This document shows, piece after piece, positions 48,465 through 60,877 of a stretch of DNA of 64,000 nucleotides (positions within the stretch are counted from its first letter, which is position 1; the number at the start of each line of letters is the position of its first letter). This DNA is from Ricinus communis (Eukaryota; Streptophyta; Magnoliopsida; Malpighiales; Euphorbiaceae): contig NC_063260.1 in the NCBI RefSeq assembly GCF_019578655.1, positions 27,738,888-27,802,887 of the forward strand, read 5' to 3'. The notes under the pieces are model-generated. The model saw only the letters and a program-made list of their open reading frames with translations. It searched no databases and was not told where the DNA came from. The position numbers were made by a program, and so were the translations under genes.

Positions 48465-51400
48465 CTCTGCTCTGCAGGAAGATTGCACGTCCACTAGAGC
48501 TAACCACTATATATTATATGTGGACAAAGACTGAAGCAATATTTGTGGCAGTGGTGGCCGCAGCAGGCGGCCGAGGTGGCGGCGGTGTGTGTGATTAGTT
48601 GAGGAGGGTGGGGAGGGGATAAAAAGTGAAAGGAGTTTCTTCTATAACTTGGCTTCCCAAAGTGAACCATGGAGCACATAAATATATAGCAGTGTGACTC
48701 TTAGAGAGATGCAGAAGAAAGGATATATTTCTCCTGTGTCCAAAAACTCTATGGTGTAGTAGGGCTAGCACAGCCTCCAATCTCCGTGGTGGAACCCACC
48801 AATTCTTTAGTTAATTTAGTTGAAACTCATTTTCTTTCAGAAAATAAAAATATATTCTATCACTAACACTTAACACTTAATTGTGTGATTATCTTTGCTA
48901 ACCCTGTGGTTTTTCCCATAATTAGAATCTCTTTTCTCATTTCTTTCCTATTATGGCCATGTTTAGACATGTATGTTTTTTCATGTGGCCGGCAATTAAC
49001 TGTTGGAATTGGGAAATGATATTAATGGCACTGAATTAGAAAATACGGCAAATTACTTACAGCCCCATGACATTTCATGAAAATGTATATTTATATCCTT
49101 CTTGTTTGAAATGCAATAAAATTGCCATTTTACTTTTCAGTTTTTATTCATCTCTAAATTAATAAATGACCTAAATTGTAAAATATTAGGAATATACTTT
49201 AAAAATAATTCTCTAAAATTAGATGATGAGAGGATTGAAGTGTGTAAATATATAATTTTATTCAGTTTTAAATATAAAAGGACATAAATGCAGGCAGTTT
49301 TCTTGAAAATAATCATTTAATAATAACTGTAACTAAAGGCATAGCGACAATCGATTTCTGCTTGGTAGATATATATATGTTTGTTATGTGTGGTAGCTTA
49401 TAATGAGAAAATGCACATGCGCACTGCAATTTACAAAGGTTGTATTATTACAATTGAATGCATGTGGGTTTGGAAAAAGAAAAGATGAAGTTGTTAGGTA
49501 CTATCTACTAGACAAATTATGGTGCTTCCCACCACTGCACACAGAGTACCTTATATCATCACCCAAGTGGATTCTTATAAGGCCTAACTATATTCTTAAT
49601 TATTATACTCTCCTTCATAATCTATACCTCAGTTTCCCTCTTTGTGTTCTCTCCATTCTCTTTTCGTTAAACATACAGACACATGTTCAAAATAGAAAGA
49701 AATCTTAAGCATATGTATGTGTTGTATAAATAAGTAGTTCCTAGAAGACATCATGTGATGGTGCTGCCCATGTCCCAGTGCCCATGCATTCTGGATGTTT
49801 CCTTCGTTAGTGTGTTTCGTGCCTTAGTCTGTTGTACACTTCAAACTCCAATTTAAATATCTTCTTATTGCTGCTGCTTTTGTTTCAACTTCAAATGAAG
49901 AATCGAGTACTGGACTGGTACTGATAATTTGATAAATGCCTCTTTTTAAAGCATGCTAAATCTTTTTAAAGATGAGAAGATTGGTTAGTTTCGTTTGCTT
50001 TATATCATTTAAAGGACAATGACATGACACCTCTATGTTTCCTTAATATATTTTTTTTACCATTTTTTCATTTTTTGTCTATTTCTTTGTGCACTGCATT
50101 ATTATTTATAAGAGCATTTTATTTTAAAATTTCTCCTAATTTACGAGTTTTAGATGCCATCTATTTTAAAATTTTTGAAATTGTATTTTATCATCCGTAA
50201 GATTCTTATCTTACACGTTTTAGATCAATTCTAGATAAATATAAATAAAAAAAATTAAAATATGTGTCATATTTTTATTATTAAAATGCAAAATATATAT
50301 TACTCATTTAATAATTAAATATAATATAATGAAAAAATATATAGACGAAGGTTTTGTAAAACTAAAATTAGCAACACTTGAGATCTAATTCAAATATCAA
50401 AAATGTATATTTTTTAAAAAGAGAGATCACGGATTCAAATTTCTTTTATATTATATAAATTTTTTATTTTTACGATAAATATTTTTGTTGTATAGTTCGC
50501 GGTAGTCTGGTAAAAACCATTCATGAATGTGTTTTTTTTTTTTAAAAAAAAAAAAAGAAGAAAAGAAGGGTGTGAAGAAGTAAACACGAAGTATCTCCTC
50601 TTAATGTTCCCTTTGCTTTGCATGTGTGGTTATCCATAAAATGTCGGTCATTAAGCCTTTAGACAAGATCATTTTTATTCTCGTCTCAACTAAATTGGTT
50701 TCTTATTTCCACTTTTCCTTTGTTTTCTCGATCAATCTTTTTGGATTCTGGTGAGTCAAAGTTATAATATCTTTTATTACGATATATATTCGAATTTTAC
50801 TAATTCAGGTTGAGAATGTAATTAAATAAAAATAAAATATGTTTAGACCTAAGTATTGCTAACGCAAATGTCGCGTTTTATTTACGAGGCAGAGGATATC
50901 CTTTGCTTTAACCAAAGGAATTTGCTTTATCTATAAAGAAATACTAGAAGAGAATATTATCAAAAGAGAACCAGGAGAGCAGGGGGGAGGGGATGGTTCA
51001 CAAAGCTGCTCGGTTTACAAGATGAATTGAATTTGTTTAAAATTGCTACTTTATAGTAAGTGAAGCTTTTGTGCTGTTACTTTCTTTCTAATATATTGAT
51101 GTCTCTACTCTATTTTGTTTATTATATTTTTTCGATGCGGCTTGATATATCATTCTTTTTATTCACATAGTATTACGCGATACCCGTTAATAAAAACGCT
51201 GTATTAGTAACGGAAAATTATAATCACCTGATTAAAATATCCTTTTCTTTTTTTCTCGAATAAAACTTATAAATAAAGTTAAAAAGTAATGGTTTTTTTT
51301 TTTCTTCTTTTCTTTGTGAAGACAAATGATTCCTATATTCTTTCTAAACTGTCATTTGATTAGTCTACTGTAGTTTTCAACATTCGTATCACCGAAATTC

Positions 51401-54400
51401 GATATGACCATTGTTTGTATCATGTGACCATATATAATATAATATGATAATTAAGTAGCTAAACCTTTCATAGAAAAGATTAAAGGTTAATTAGATGCTA
51501 ACCCAAATATTCTCACTTCCTTATTTTATTGTGTAAGCCGAACAAGAGAGAGAGAGAATGATTAAAGGAGCACCCGTCAATCAGACTCCAATTTGTGTCG
51601 ATAAAAATATAAATGTTTTTGATATATGGTTTTGCAGAGCACTAACTTAAAAATAAAAACTAAGTGTATGGGTCCAGCGACCCCTTGTATCCAAATATAT
51701 ATATACACTTTCTTTGCAAACCTGTGCCAATCCTATTTTCAGTGCATCTCTTTTTACCCTTCAACTTGCATATATTTTATACACCATCATGCCATGAGTT
51801 TTCTTTTCGCACCACTCCCTCCCTCCCCTCACCCTTTTTTACTTATTTATTTATACAATTTTACCGGTAAAAAGGAAATTAATTTATAATTTATTATTCC
51901 TCCAAAACCCTATTTTCTATGTGGCTCCCTAGCTCCATTTTTAATGGATTCTTCCTTTCTCTTTTTGGGTGTTCTACCCCAACCTAACAAGAAACCCACT
52001 TCAGTTTGCCACCTTTACTCCCAATGCCGATTTTCTATTATGTCCCTCGATTCTATCTCTTTGCTTCGCATCAATTGACTATTTAATGTTCTTTATATGA
52101 TTGAAGATCAAAATTGTGTTGTTATTGCGGTTGGAAGGATATTGACAATGCACTAATATATTATTAAGATGCGTATGCAGAAATTGGATATGTAATATAT
52201 GTCATATCTCTAAATTACCAGTAAAATATAATGATTAATGGTTGTACGTTAGATTAACTAGATATGTAATGAATTTACAGTGGGTGATATATCCATAATG
52301 AGGTGGAGAAGCAAGGATTTAGTGTGAAAATAGAATTCAAATTAAGGAGAAGAATTGGCGGTGGTAAACAGAGATATAAAAGTGGTAGCAAATTCTTCTT
52401 AAACTTTGCTAGTAGTCAAGTTGCTGAGATAGTTATAGCCACTGAAACTTGAGGAGATATGTATAGAGCTGCTAGCCACCATTATCTTTTCTCCATTTAT
52501 TTCTCTTTATTAAAATAATGGACTGAGTGACACTAATTATCAGTCCCCAACACTATCTCGTACAAAAGTTATCCCACACCATCAACTGCTTGTCTTGTGC
52601 ATTTCATTTTTAAATTATTTACTTGTGCCTTCTTTTGTTGTTTTGGAAGATGTAGTGGTGCTAAAACCCTAGTTTTGCTGTTTAGCAACTAGGGTTTGTG
52701 GGTTTTCAATAAGTATTTGTGCAAATAATAAAGATTATGCATGTACGGTCATATGTTAAGGCTGTGTGGTGCCACAGGAAGTGAACATCTACTTGGTGGG
52801 GTTATTATTATTGGGTGAAGGGTATTATTGAGAGATATATAAAGAAAAAGAAAAAGAAAGCCAACATGTTAGGCAATAAAGGTGAAATGTGGGATATGGC
52901 TTGTGGCCTAACATAATATTAAGTTAAAATGAGGATAGCACTTAATTATTATTTCTTATTAAATTAAACTTTATAAAAAAATAATATATAATATTATTAT
53001 GCCTTATAAATGTAATTGTGAAAAAAAAAAATAGCAATAAATAATTTAAAGAAAAAGGATGTGCAAAATGTTAGTTGGCGTTTAGTGAGATTGGTGAATG
53101 GAGTTTTTGCCTAAATAAAAAAAAGAAAGAAAGAAAGAAGATTGCGGATGGAGTTGGGAAGTCGACACGTGGCACGCACTCCGAGTTTCTAGTGGGGGAA
53201 AAAAGACGTCGTTTTTGTGCTCTGAGAAGAGAATACAGATTACGTTTACACACCAAATGATTTTGGTGGGAGCGACCCACTTCCCCTCATTATCTTCTCC
53301 CATTATTTTATTGTCATTTATGTAATTATGTCATTTCAGAATTCTATGTCTATTATTATTATTATTATTATTTTAGTGATGCTGTTGGTATGTATTAAGT
53401 CTTTGCCTATTCTTTCTAATTATTGAACCTTTTAACAACCTTAATTACCTTTTTCTTATTTTTATTTTTAATTTTAATACAAACCTTAATTGCCTTTTGT
53501 CCCTACTGCTCTCCCATCTCTGTATTTGCTCATCTCCAACTCCTCAAGAAACCTCCTACAATTAACAACGGGTAAGATATTATTCTATTTAGGAATGTTC
53601 TTTTGTTTAAATCTTATTATATTATAGATATTCATATTCCCTTTTCAAATTTATCTATGAGATTATTTATATTATTCGAATTTATTTCAGATTTAAATAG
53701 AAATACTTATATGCTCAAATAAATTAATAAAAATATAAAAAAATTATAAATTAAATTCGATCAGCATGCCAACACTTAGGACCATATACATAAATTCTAC
53801 AGAATCATTTTTGTATATAATTTTTGAAGTGAATATTTGATTTGATTAAGATAAGAATAAATTTAATACGTAGATAATAATCAATGTAAATGGCCACAAA
53901 GTCTTAACATTTTTATTTTGTCTGTTTATTGTCATTTTGGGTTGAAGGTGGGGAGGATATATCCTTGGCATTCTTGTGCAGATGTCAATTGTTGGGAAGA
54001 TGAGAGAAATAACAAAAAGAATCAAAGGATTTGAAGCAAGTGACAAATGAGAACTCTTATATGATTGGATAATTGTTGGAAGGGCACTTGGAACTCTTGT
54101 TGTTCCCACCAATGGTGAAAATTGTTGATACATTTGTAGAGGTCCTTGGTTTTCTAATTCTTTGGCACGTTGTTTAGGAAGTGAAGAGAAAGTGGATGAA
54201 AGAAGAAAAAAAAAAAAAAAAAGAGAGCTATTATTATTATTATTTTGGATAATATTATTTCACGAATAATATATATTAATAAATTATAAAATTTAAAATT
54301 CATATTACCAATGAAGAATTTTAATTGTATGTATTTAGTAATTAAATGCCATATAAATTTAGAAAAAAATTTAACTCAGAAAGGCAAAAACTTTTAAAAT

Positions 54401-56529
54401 TCATTTTTCATATTCACTATTTCTAATGAGTGGTAATTTTTTTTATTTAGTGATCTAAAATATGTCAGATATTACTCCTGTAGATAATAAAATTTTAAAT
54501 TTAAATTAACTAGAAAAGACTCTTAATGTTGACTAAAATCTTTTTTAGTTAACACATTAGTGTTGCATTGATTAAGGATCTAATTAAACCCAACAAACAC
54601 AAAGAACTTTTAACTCTAAAGATAGGCTTACTGCTATAGTATTAAACTTTTAAACTAAAAAAATTCAGTTAAATTTCTTTTTGAACCGAAAGTAAGATTT
54701 AATATTGGAAGTAAATTACTATTGCGAAAGCAACAAAATATTAGGTCAAAAGCAAATCCCGTTTAAAAAGCCACCCTTGTACACTGTCGTAGATTATATG
54801 TCACAGGGGAATGCTCTGATCCAAAAATTGTAGGGTACCTACCAAATAAAACACTGGACCGACCCGAAAAAGAAATCCATCCAGACCGAATCAGATAATA
54901 AATTAAAACTAGTGAAGATTGGGAGATAATTAAATAGAACATAGAGTCGATTAATAAAAATTAAATTTTGAATTCAACTATTACTAAACTAATTAAAACT
55001 GCTCTATTCATTATTTCACCTTAAGACTCTCCTTTTTCTTTCTTCAATAGGTCTTATTCTGGAGCAAATTTATGAACTTGGGCATGCCATTACCAAGTTG
55101 ACTAGTGGGTCTAAATCTAATCCAGAATTTAATACCCATGCACCTATTTATCTTAGGACTCTAAAGTCAAATTATAGGATGAGGAAGTAATTTCCCTCAC
55201 CACATTCTGAATTGTGTTATTAAATCATAGTATTAGAATTTTCATTTTCTGTTGGGTTTTTGTAATAATTACTGGCGTCCAAAGTAAATTATTTTAAAAT
55301 ATAAACCTAGAATTATATATATATATATATGTGTTCTTAGACTAACTAATTATCCAATTCTTTTCTTCAATTTGATTGATATAAAATGTGGTTAATCTGT
55401 TTAAGTAAATTAATAATACATTTCATTTTTGTATCACTAGACTGAAACTGTTGTTATGGTCTTATTATCGGGAGTAGCACTCTCTGCTGCTATCTAAGTT
55501 AACCCTTAATGAAAATAATTATATATGTAATTTTTAAATATATATTTCATCAATGATTTATACATATTATTATTTAAAATTAGAATATGTGTCAATTAAT
55601 TAATTAGACTAGTGAGCAATTTATACTCGATCAAATACAGATTCTGTATTCATTTATGAATTTTCTGAAATAATACAATACTTAAATAGCTAGAAAAGTG
55701 GGGAGGAGATAAAAGAACAAATATTGGTCGTTATAATTGCTAAATAATGATTTAGGTGATGATTATTTGATGTTGATTTGTTTATTAAAGGGAATTCATA
55801 AGAGTAAATATTATAAAAAAGAAAGAAATAATCCGATTGCTAACTTGTTAGATTATGTGTTCCAACTTCCAAAGTGGAATGAAAATAATTATAATTGACG
55901 AAATGATTGTGCAGCTTGAAAATTCTTGCACCCTTTTTTTTATTATTATTATTTGGAAATAAATAATTAAGAAATAAAAAAACACTAGGCATGCGCATAT
56001 TGCATTATCACTCTCTCAGCTTATCATTCTCACGTAAGCATATGATCATTTCCTAAACCCTTTCTTTTTTCTTTCTTTTCTTCATAAGTCACTGCTCACT
56101 AGTGACTCTCTATCATATTGCAATTTGGGTGTTTTTCATTATAATCTGTAAATTATTATTCTTTTAGGCATAAGAAAAATAAACAGTAACGAGGCAACAG
56201 TAAAACAACAAGAGACCCATGAGAGGTGTATGGCAGCGATGCAGTAGCATATCTAACAGTAACAGCAACGCCTCCTCCATCCACAAACACGACACCGAGA
56301 AAGAACAATAGAAACGAAATAGGTGGTCCTGCCGGAGTCTACAGTTACAGAGACACCAACACGGGCGGCTACCAGTCTAAGGTTCTGAGTTCCTTTTTGG
56401 GTCTTGAGCTGGAAGTTTTTAGATTGCATAGCAATGTGTAACTGCTGTATACCAACCAGTAATCTACTGCAACTATATATTATAAAACAATAAACAGCTT
56501 TATATAAGTGTTCTATATTTAAATTAAAA
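48465..56529. other. Long intergenic region upstream of ABCG14
   Basis: No gene can be supported in these 8 kb. The ABCG14 promoter and 5' UTR lie at the left end. The rest is AT-rich with many short frames that lack family features, including 51626-51889 (plus), 53846-54133 (minus) and 56226-56441 (plus). An isolated ACACGTGGC motif (ABRE/G-box type) occurs near 53,165-53,173, far from any recognised gene. Confidence 0.5.
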
Positions 56530-56620
56530 TCAAATGGTAAGAGCATTTGGCTATTACAAGGAGAGATCTTTAGTTCAGTTCATACACTTGAGTGAGATGC
56601 CAATAAAATACATTTTTTTT
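56530..56620 (+). repeat. tRNA-derived sequence, possibly a SINE fragment (candidate)
   Basis: ATGGTAAGAGCATTTGGCTA resembles the A-box half of a tRNA-like gene, and TCTTTAGTTCAGTTC about 20 bases on is like a degenerate B box. A short A/T-rich tail follows (GCCAATAAAATAC, then a T-run). It does not fold into a full tRNA by eye. Confidence 0.35.
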
Positions 56621-57874
56621 TAACATAAACTAAGAACTAGAGAGTCTATCGTTTATAATATATAATGATTTGAATTGAAAGTGGGATAAGTACATCTTGT
56701 ATTTTTTTATTGTAATAGTTCATCTCCATTTTAGTGAAGTTAATGAATAAAAAAAAAAAAAAATCATTTATATATTTTATTCAGTAAGATAAGATTAACA
56801 AAGGAAGTTATAAAAGTATATCTTTAACCGAAAAATATAAAGATGGATGTGTTAGATGACGGTTTATACATTATAGTGACGAGGGTTCAACCATTTGGAT
56901 AGTTGGTCCCTGAAAGTGGAATGTAATGACAAAATTAAGATGTTGATTGCCAAATTAGCTGCAGCCAACCAGAGAAGTGATTAGGCAAAGACAACCAGCA
57001 AGACCAAATTGATTAATACGAGAATCCCAAATGAAAACTAGGATGATGCTTAGTTAATTGCCTTGCCTAGGACATCCTGAAATCATATAAAAGAGTGGTC
57101 TGAGATCAGGCTCAAAACATTTAATAAACAAACTAAAAGTAACAAATCAAACAAAACTGAAAAGCATTTAAGTTCTTACGTTCCCCTATAAGATTTCTTA
57201 TATTATACAAATTGTAAAGTGCGGCCTCATAATACCTACCTTTCAGAATCGATCTGGGTAGAAATGACTCGCGGAACTGTGTATTAACGCTACTTGCCCT
57301 GAGAATAAGCTAGGAACGTGTTCTCTTCAAGCTCCCTCTCTGCAGGACAAACACATGCTTATCATCCTCCAACCATTGATGACGTTGTTGCTTTATCGTC
57401 AGGGATCAATGCATAACAGTGCAAGCTTACTGTCTAAAAAGAACTTAAAGCAATGATAAAATATCACATGCGCATGCATGATGTTGTAATAGAAGAAATT
57501 GATGTGTTCCAAGATGTCCCACTTTCGAAATTCACAGAGTTGGGGATACAACACTTTCACAGACTGAAGCGAAGACACTTCTCCAGCCTTCCTGAATTTG
57601 AGCAGATGCATGTTCCAAAGTTCTCTTCTGGAGCTTATCTTCTGTTAGTAAGGTTCTTATGGGCTAAAAAACACAGCAACTAATGATCCCAAGAATGGCT
57701 ACCAATTAACACTGATATATTTTTATTTTTTGATATGCAATTAATTGTTGAATTTTGTTCTTGTTATATCAGCTACATAATATCTCACCAGTTGTCATAA
57801 TTCATATGTATCATGAAGATTTTAGAGTAGAATTGTAATGTCTAACATACTTTTATATATTTCACTTGTGATTG
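56621..57874. other. Intergenic; no recognised gene
   Basis: A more balanced stretch at 57,240-57,690 contains a plus-strand frame (57453-57683, 76 residues) and an overlapping minus frame. I recognise neither. It may be a gene fragment or simply unique DNA. Confidence 0.4.
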
Positions 57875-58180
57875 AGCGAGTAGGACTGTAATTGACTGAA
57901 CCGAGCCGAATACCAACTTATTCAGGCTCGGTTCGTTTACTTTTAGCAAAGACTCGAGCTCGGTTGGAGGTCGGTTCGAGCTTCTACAATAGAGCTCAAG
58001 TTCGGCTCGTGTGAAAATAATTAAGCTTGTGAATAGCTCGAGTTTGGTTCGTAAAAAATCTAGTTCGATAAATAATTCGAGTTCGCTTTGAATTTGATTT
58101 ATTATAAAAGCTTGAGTTCGAGCTCGTTAAGTATAATTTGAATTCGAGCTCGAGATCATTAACCATTTTTTAAAAATTAT
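57875..58180. repeat. Repetitive 'GAGCTCG/GGTTCG'-rich element, probable non-autonomous DNA transposon remnant
   Basis: About 300 bp are built from variants of a short word: GGCTCGGTTCG, GACTCGAGCTCGG, GGTTCGAGC, GTTCGGCTCG, AATTCGAGTTCG, GAGTTCGAGCTCG. Degenerate arrays of this kind are very common in dicot genomes, usually next to a 'TAGGGCTGTAAA' type end; here the left end reads GTAGGACTGTAATTG. A hAT-type MITE is my best guess. Confidence 0.5.
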
Positions 58181-60877
58181 ATTAGTCAACAATATTTAAA
58201 ATTATAGCAAAAAATAATAATAGTATTAAATACAGCAAAATAAAATTAAAAAAAAAATTCAAATCTGTGGCAAGAAAACCAACAGAAAAACAAATCTGTA
58301 CGAAAAAAGCAATACTAAACAAATTACAAAATTATACGAAAATGCTAAGAGTCGTATCCATATCTCATTAAATAGCAACTAGCCTTCAAAACATACACAA
58401 TACCCTGATTCAATCAATATTCAACGTATTAACTATTTAGCAATACCTGTTTCACAATTCCATAATTTAATTAAGAATGGGAAGCATTTATAATAAACTG
58501 GCCAATTACCTTAAAAAAATCCAACCTTTATGTGCATTTGCAATTTTGACCAGTTCTTCTGATTTCGTTTTAGCCTTATGTTGAGTAATTACTTGCAATT
58601 ATAGCCAATTGACTGATATGAAGCTATTGCCTGCATTCTTTTCCACAAATCAAGCTAAAAATAACAGGCGCGAGGGTTTGGATTTCTTCAGGTCAGTTAG
58701 CCTAAGAATAAATATATAAAAAAGAGAAGGTCGTAGCCAAAATTCCCAGCATCCCAAATAAGGTGTATATCAGGTTCATTGAACAGAGTATAAAACAAAT
58801 GTTAAAATGGTCATCAGAAAAAGAAAAAAAAAAAAAAAGATTTAAACTTACTAAGCTGGACGACTCTGTTGAATGGAGGAACAGGAGTAGGCCCTATAGC
58901 TGCAATCGACTGTGTAGCAGAGGAAACATGATTTTCCTATCAGACAGAAAATTAAAACACAATCTATTAGAAGAAAGGAAAATTAAATCCAGAGTAAAGC
59001 AAGTAATTGATATAGAAATAAAGCCATTAACAATAAGCTCTTATTAAGTGTCCAGTTTTAAATCCAAATCAATTACAATAAACTCTTATTATTAATAGGA
59101 CTCTAATCTAATATTCTCATTTATTTAACGAGAGCCCTTTTTCTACTATAGAATAACATTTTTACCCAATTGTTCGTCTATTAATAAGGCTCTAATCTAA
59201 TATTCTCATTCATTTAACTAGCTCTGATCTTTCATTCTAGTTATTTTCATATTAATTAAACCTAAACTTAAATTTATTAATTGAATTTTTAGCACTCTCA
59301 TTCATTTAACCCTTATTTTATAATATCAATTCAAATCTATTAATTGCCAAACTTGTGAGCTAGCGGCTTACACATGCATAGAAATTTAGCAAACTAGTAG
59401 GAGTTTGGCTAAGGATTCTTTACCCATGTGGAAATGGATCCACATAAGCTTTGATAATTAAGAAACGCCTTGTAGCAATATCACTCGTAATGGATCGGAA
59501 TTATACAATTTCAGGCTACTTTATTTGTGATAATAATAATAGTTACTAATTTTTTATTACTTATACTCCAATAGTTAATAGTTAACAAAGCTCCTCAGTG
59601 CAAAGCCATTGAATGTGAATGTAAAAAGTGGAGGGAAAATCTTTGTTTAAACTTAATATTTATTAATATTTATAAAAAATGATAGATGAACGATAAATAT
59701 TTATTAGTTTTAAATGATATAGCATATGTTAATTATTTAATATTAAAATATAAAACACTTTTATATATGTGTGTCATTTTTTTTATTAATTATTATATAT
59801 ATATTGAGTGTAAATAATAATTTTTTAAAGCGTGGTGAATTATTAAAATCTTATTTTGGCAAGATATGAGATTTAGTTTCCACTTTGGGAATATAACAAC
59901 TTAAAAGACTAGTCTTTCAAATGGATTTTGAGGTGTGGTTTTTAAGATTCATAACAATAATATTTCAATTTGGGCTTTCACTTTAATCGATTTAATTTTC
60001 ACCAAAATTCTTAGCCCAAAGAAAAACCCAGAAGGATACAAACTCCAACTGAATCTTAAAACCCAGCTAATAAAGAGAGAAAAAGAATTGAAGAAGGCTA
60101 GTGTTTCTTCATTTTCTTTTGCTTACTCAATTCTGTATATCGTTTTAAGCAAAGTAAATTCTATATTTCCTTTAAAATCTCTGTCTATTTTCTTTTAATC
60201 TCAACTCTTTGTTATTCTTTTGTTCACAAGGCAAGAAATCTTTGAAGACTGTTTCCTTGAAGCTTCCAATCGTGAGGTATGTGCCAAAGATCTGACTTTC
60301 TTTTTTGTTATTGTTTTAAGCTGAGTTATTATCGATCAGTTAATTGCAATGTCTGTCATGGTAATGTAGTAAATTAGTGTATCTGCATATAATTTGCAAT
60401 TGCATCTTATTGAAACCTCAGCGTTGATTTTTTCTTTTTGTGTATTTGTGGAGTTCATCTTCTTTTAATGTTTGATTATTGTACTTCTGTATCCAAATGG
60501 AAGTGGGCTTTTGTTATTTAATTCAACTACGGTTTTGAATACCCTTATAGTGCATTTTTGCTAAAGTTTCATGCGTTTATTAGGATACAAGACAAATGTC
60601 TGCTTATGGTTACAGAAACAAAATTAGTGGTTTTTTTTTTTTTTGCAATATATCATGACATGATTCTCCTAGTTCCTTTAATCAAGCTCAGCCTGTGTAT
60701 TTTCTAAGAGCTTATTTTATTTAGATCATACTTGAAAAATCAATTAAAATTGCCGTACCATAATTTAAGAAGAATGCGTATTATATAATTCTCAGAGGTA
60801 GAGTGATATGTAGGCCTGAACTCTGTTCTCATCTGCAAACTTAGAATATCCCAATCGTAATACAGTGCAAAAAGAAA
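58181..60877. other. Intergenic and 5' leader of COG6
   Basis: AT-rich spacer, then the COG6 promoter. A non-coding first exon is likely around 60,070-60,276: CGTGAG followed by GTATGTG is a good splice donor at 60,277, with the intron ending shortly before the ATG at 60,878. The frame at 58,763-59,047 shows no family features. Confidence 0.45.
59091..59270. repeat. Two-copy tandem duplication, unit about 89 bp
   Basis: Unit 1 from 59091 and unit 2 from 59180 share CTCTAATCTAATATTCTCAT and TTAAC, with a few differences; the right parts diverge. Confidence 0.6.

Noticed and set aside
48465..48494. Extra ten residues at the ABCG14 N-terminus
   Set aside because: They begin with GTG, and an in-frame stop lies just upstream; ATG 48,464 is the first usable start.
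53846..54133. 95-residue minus-strand open frame
   Set aside because: No domain, no splice partners and low-complexity surroundings.
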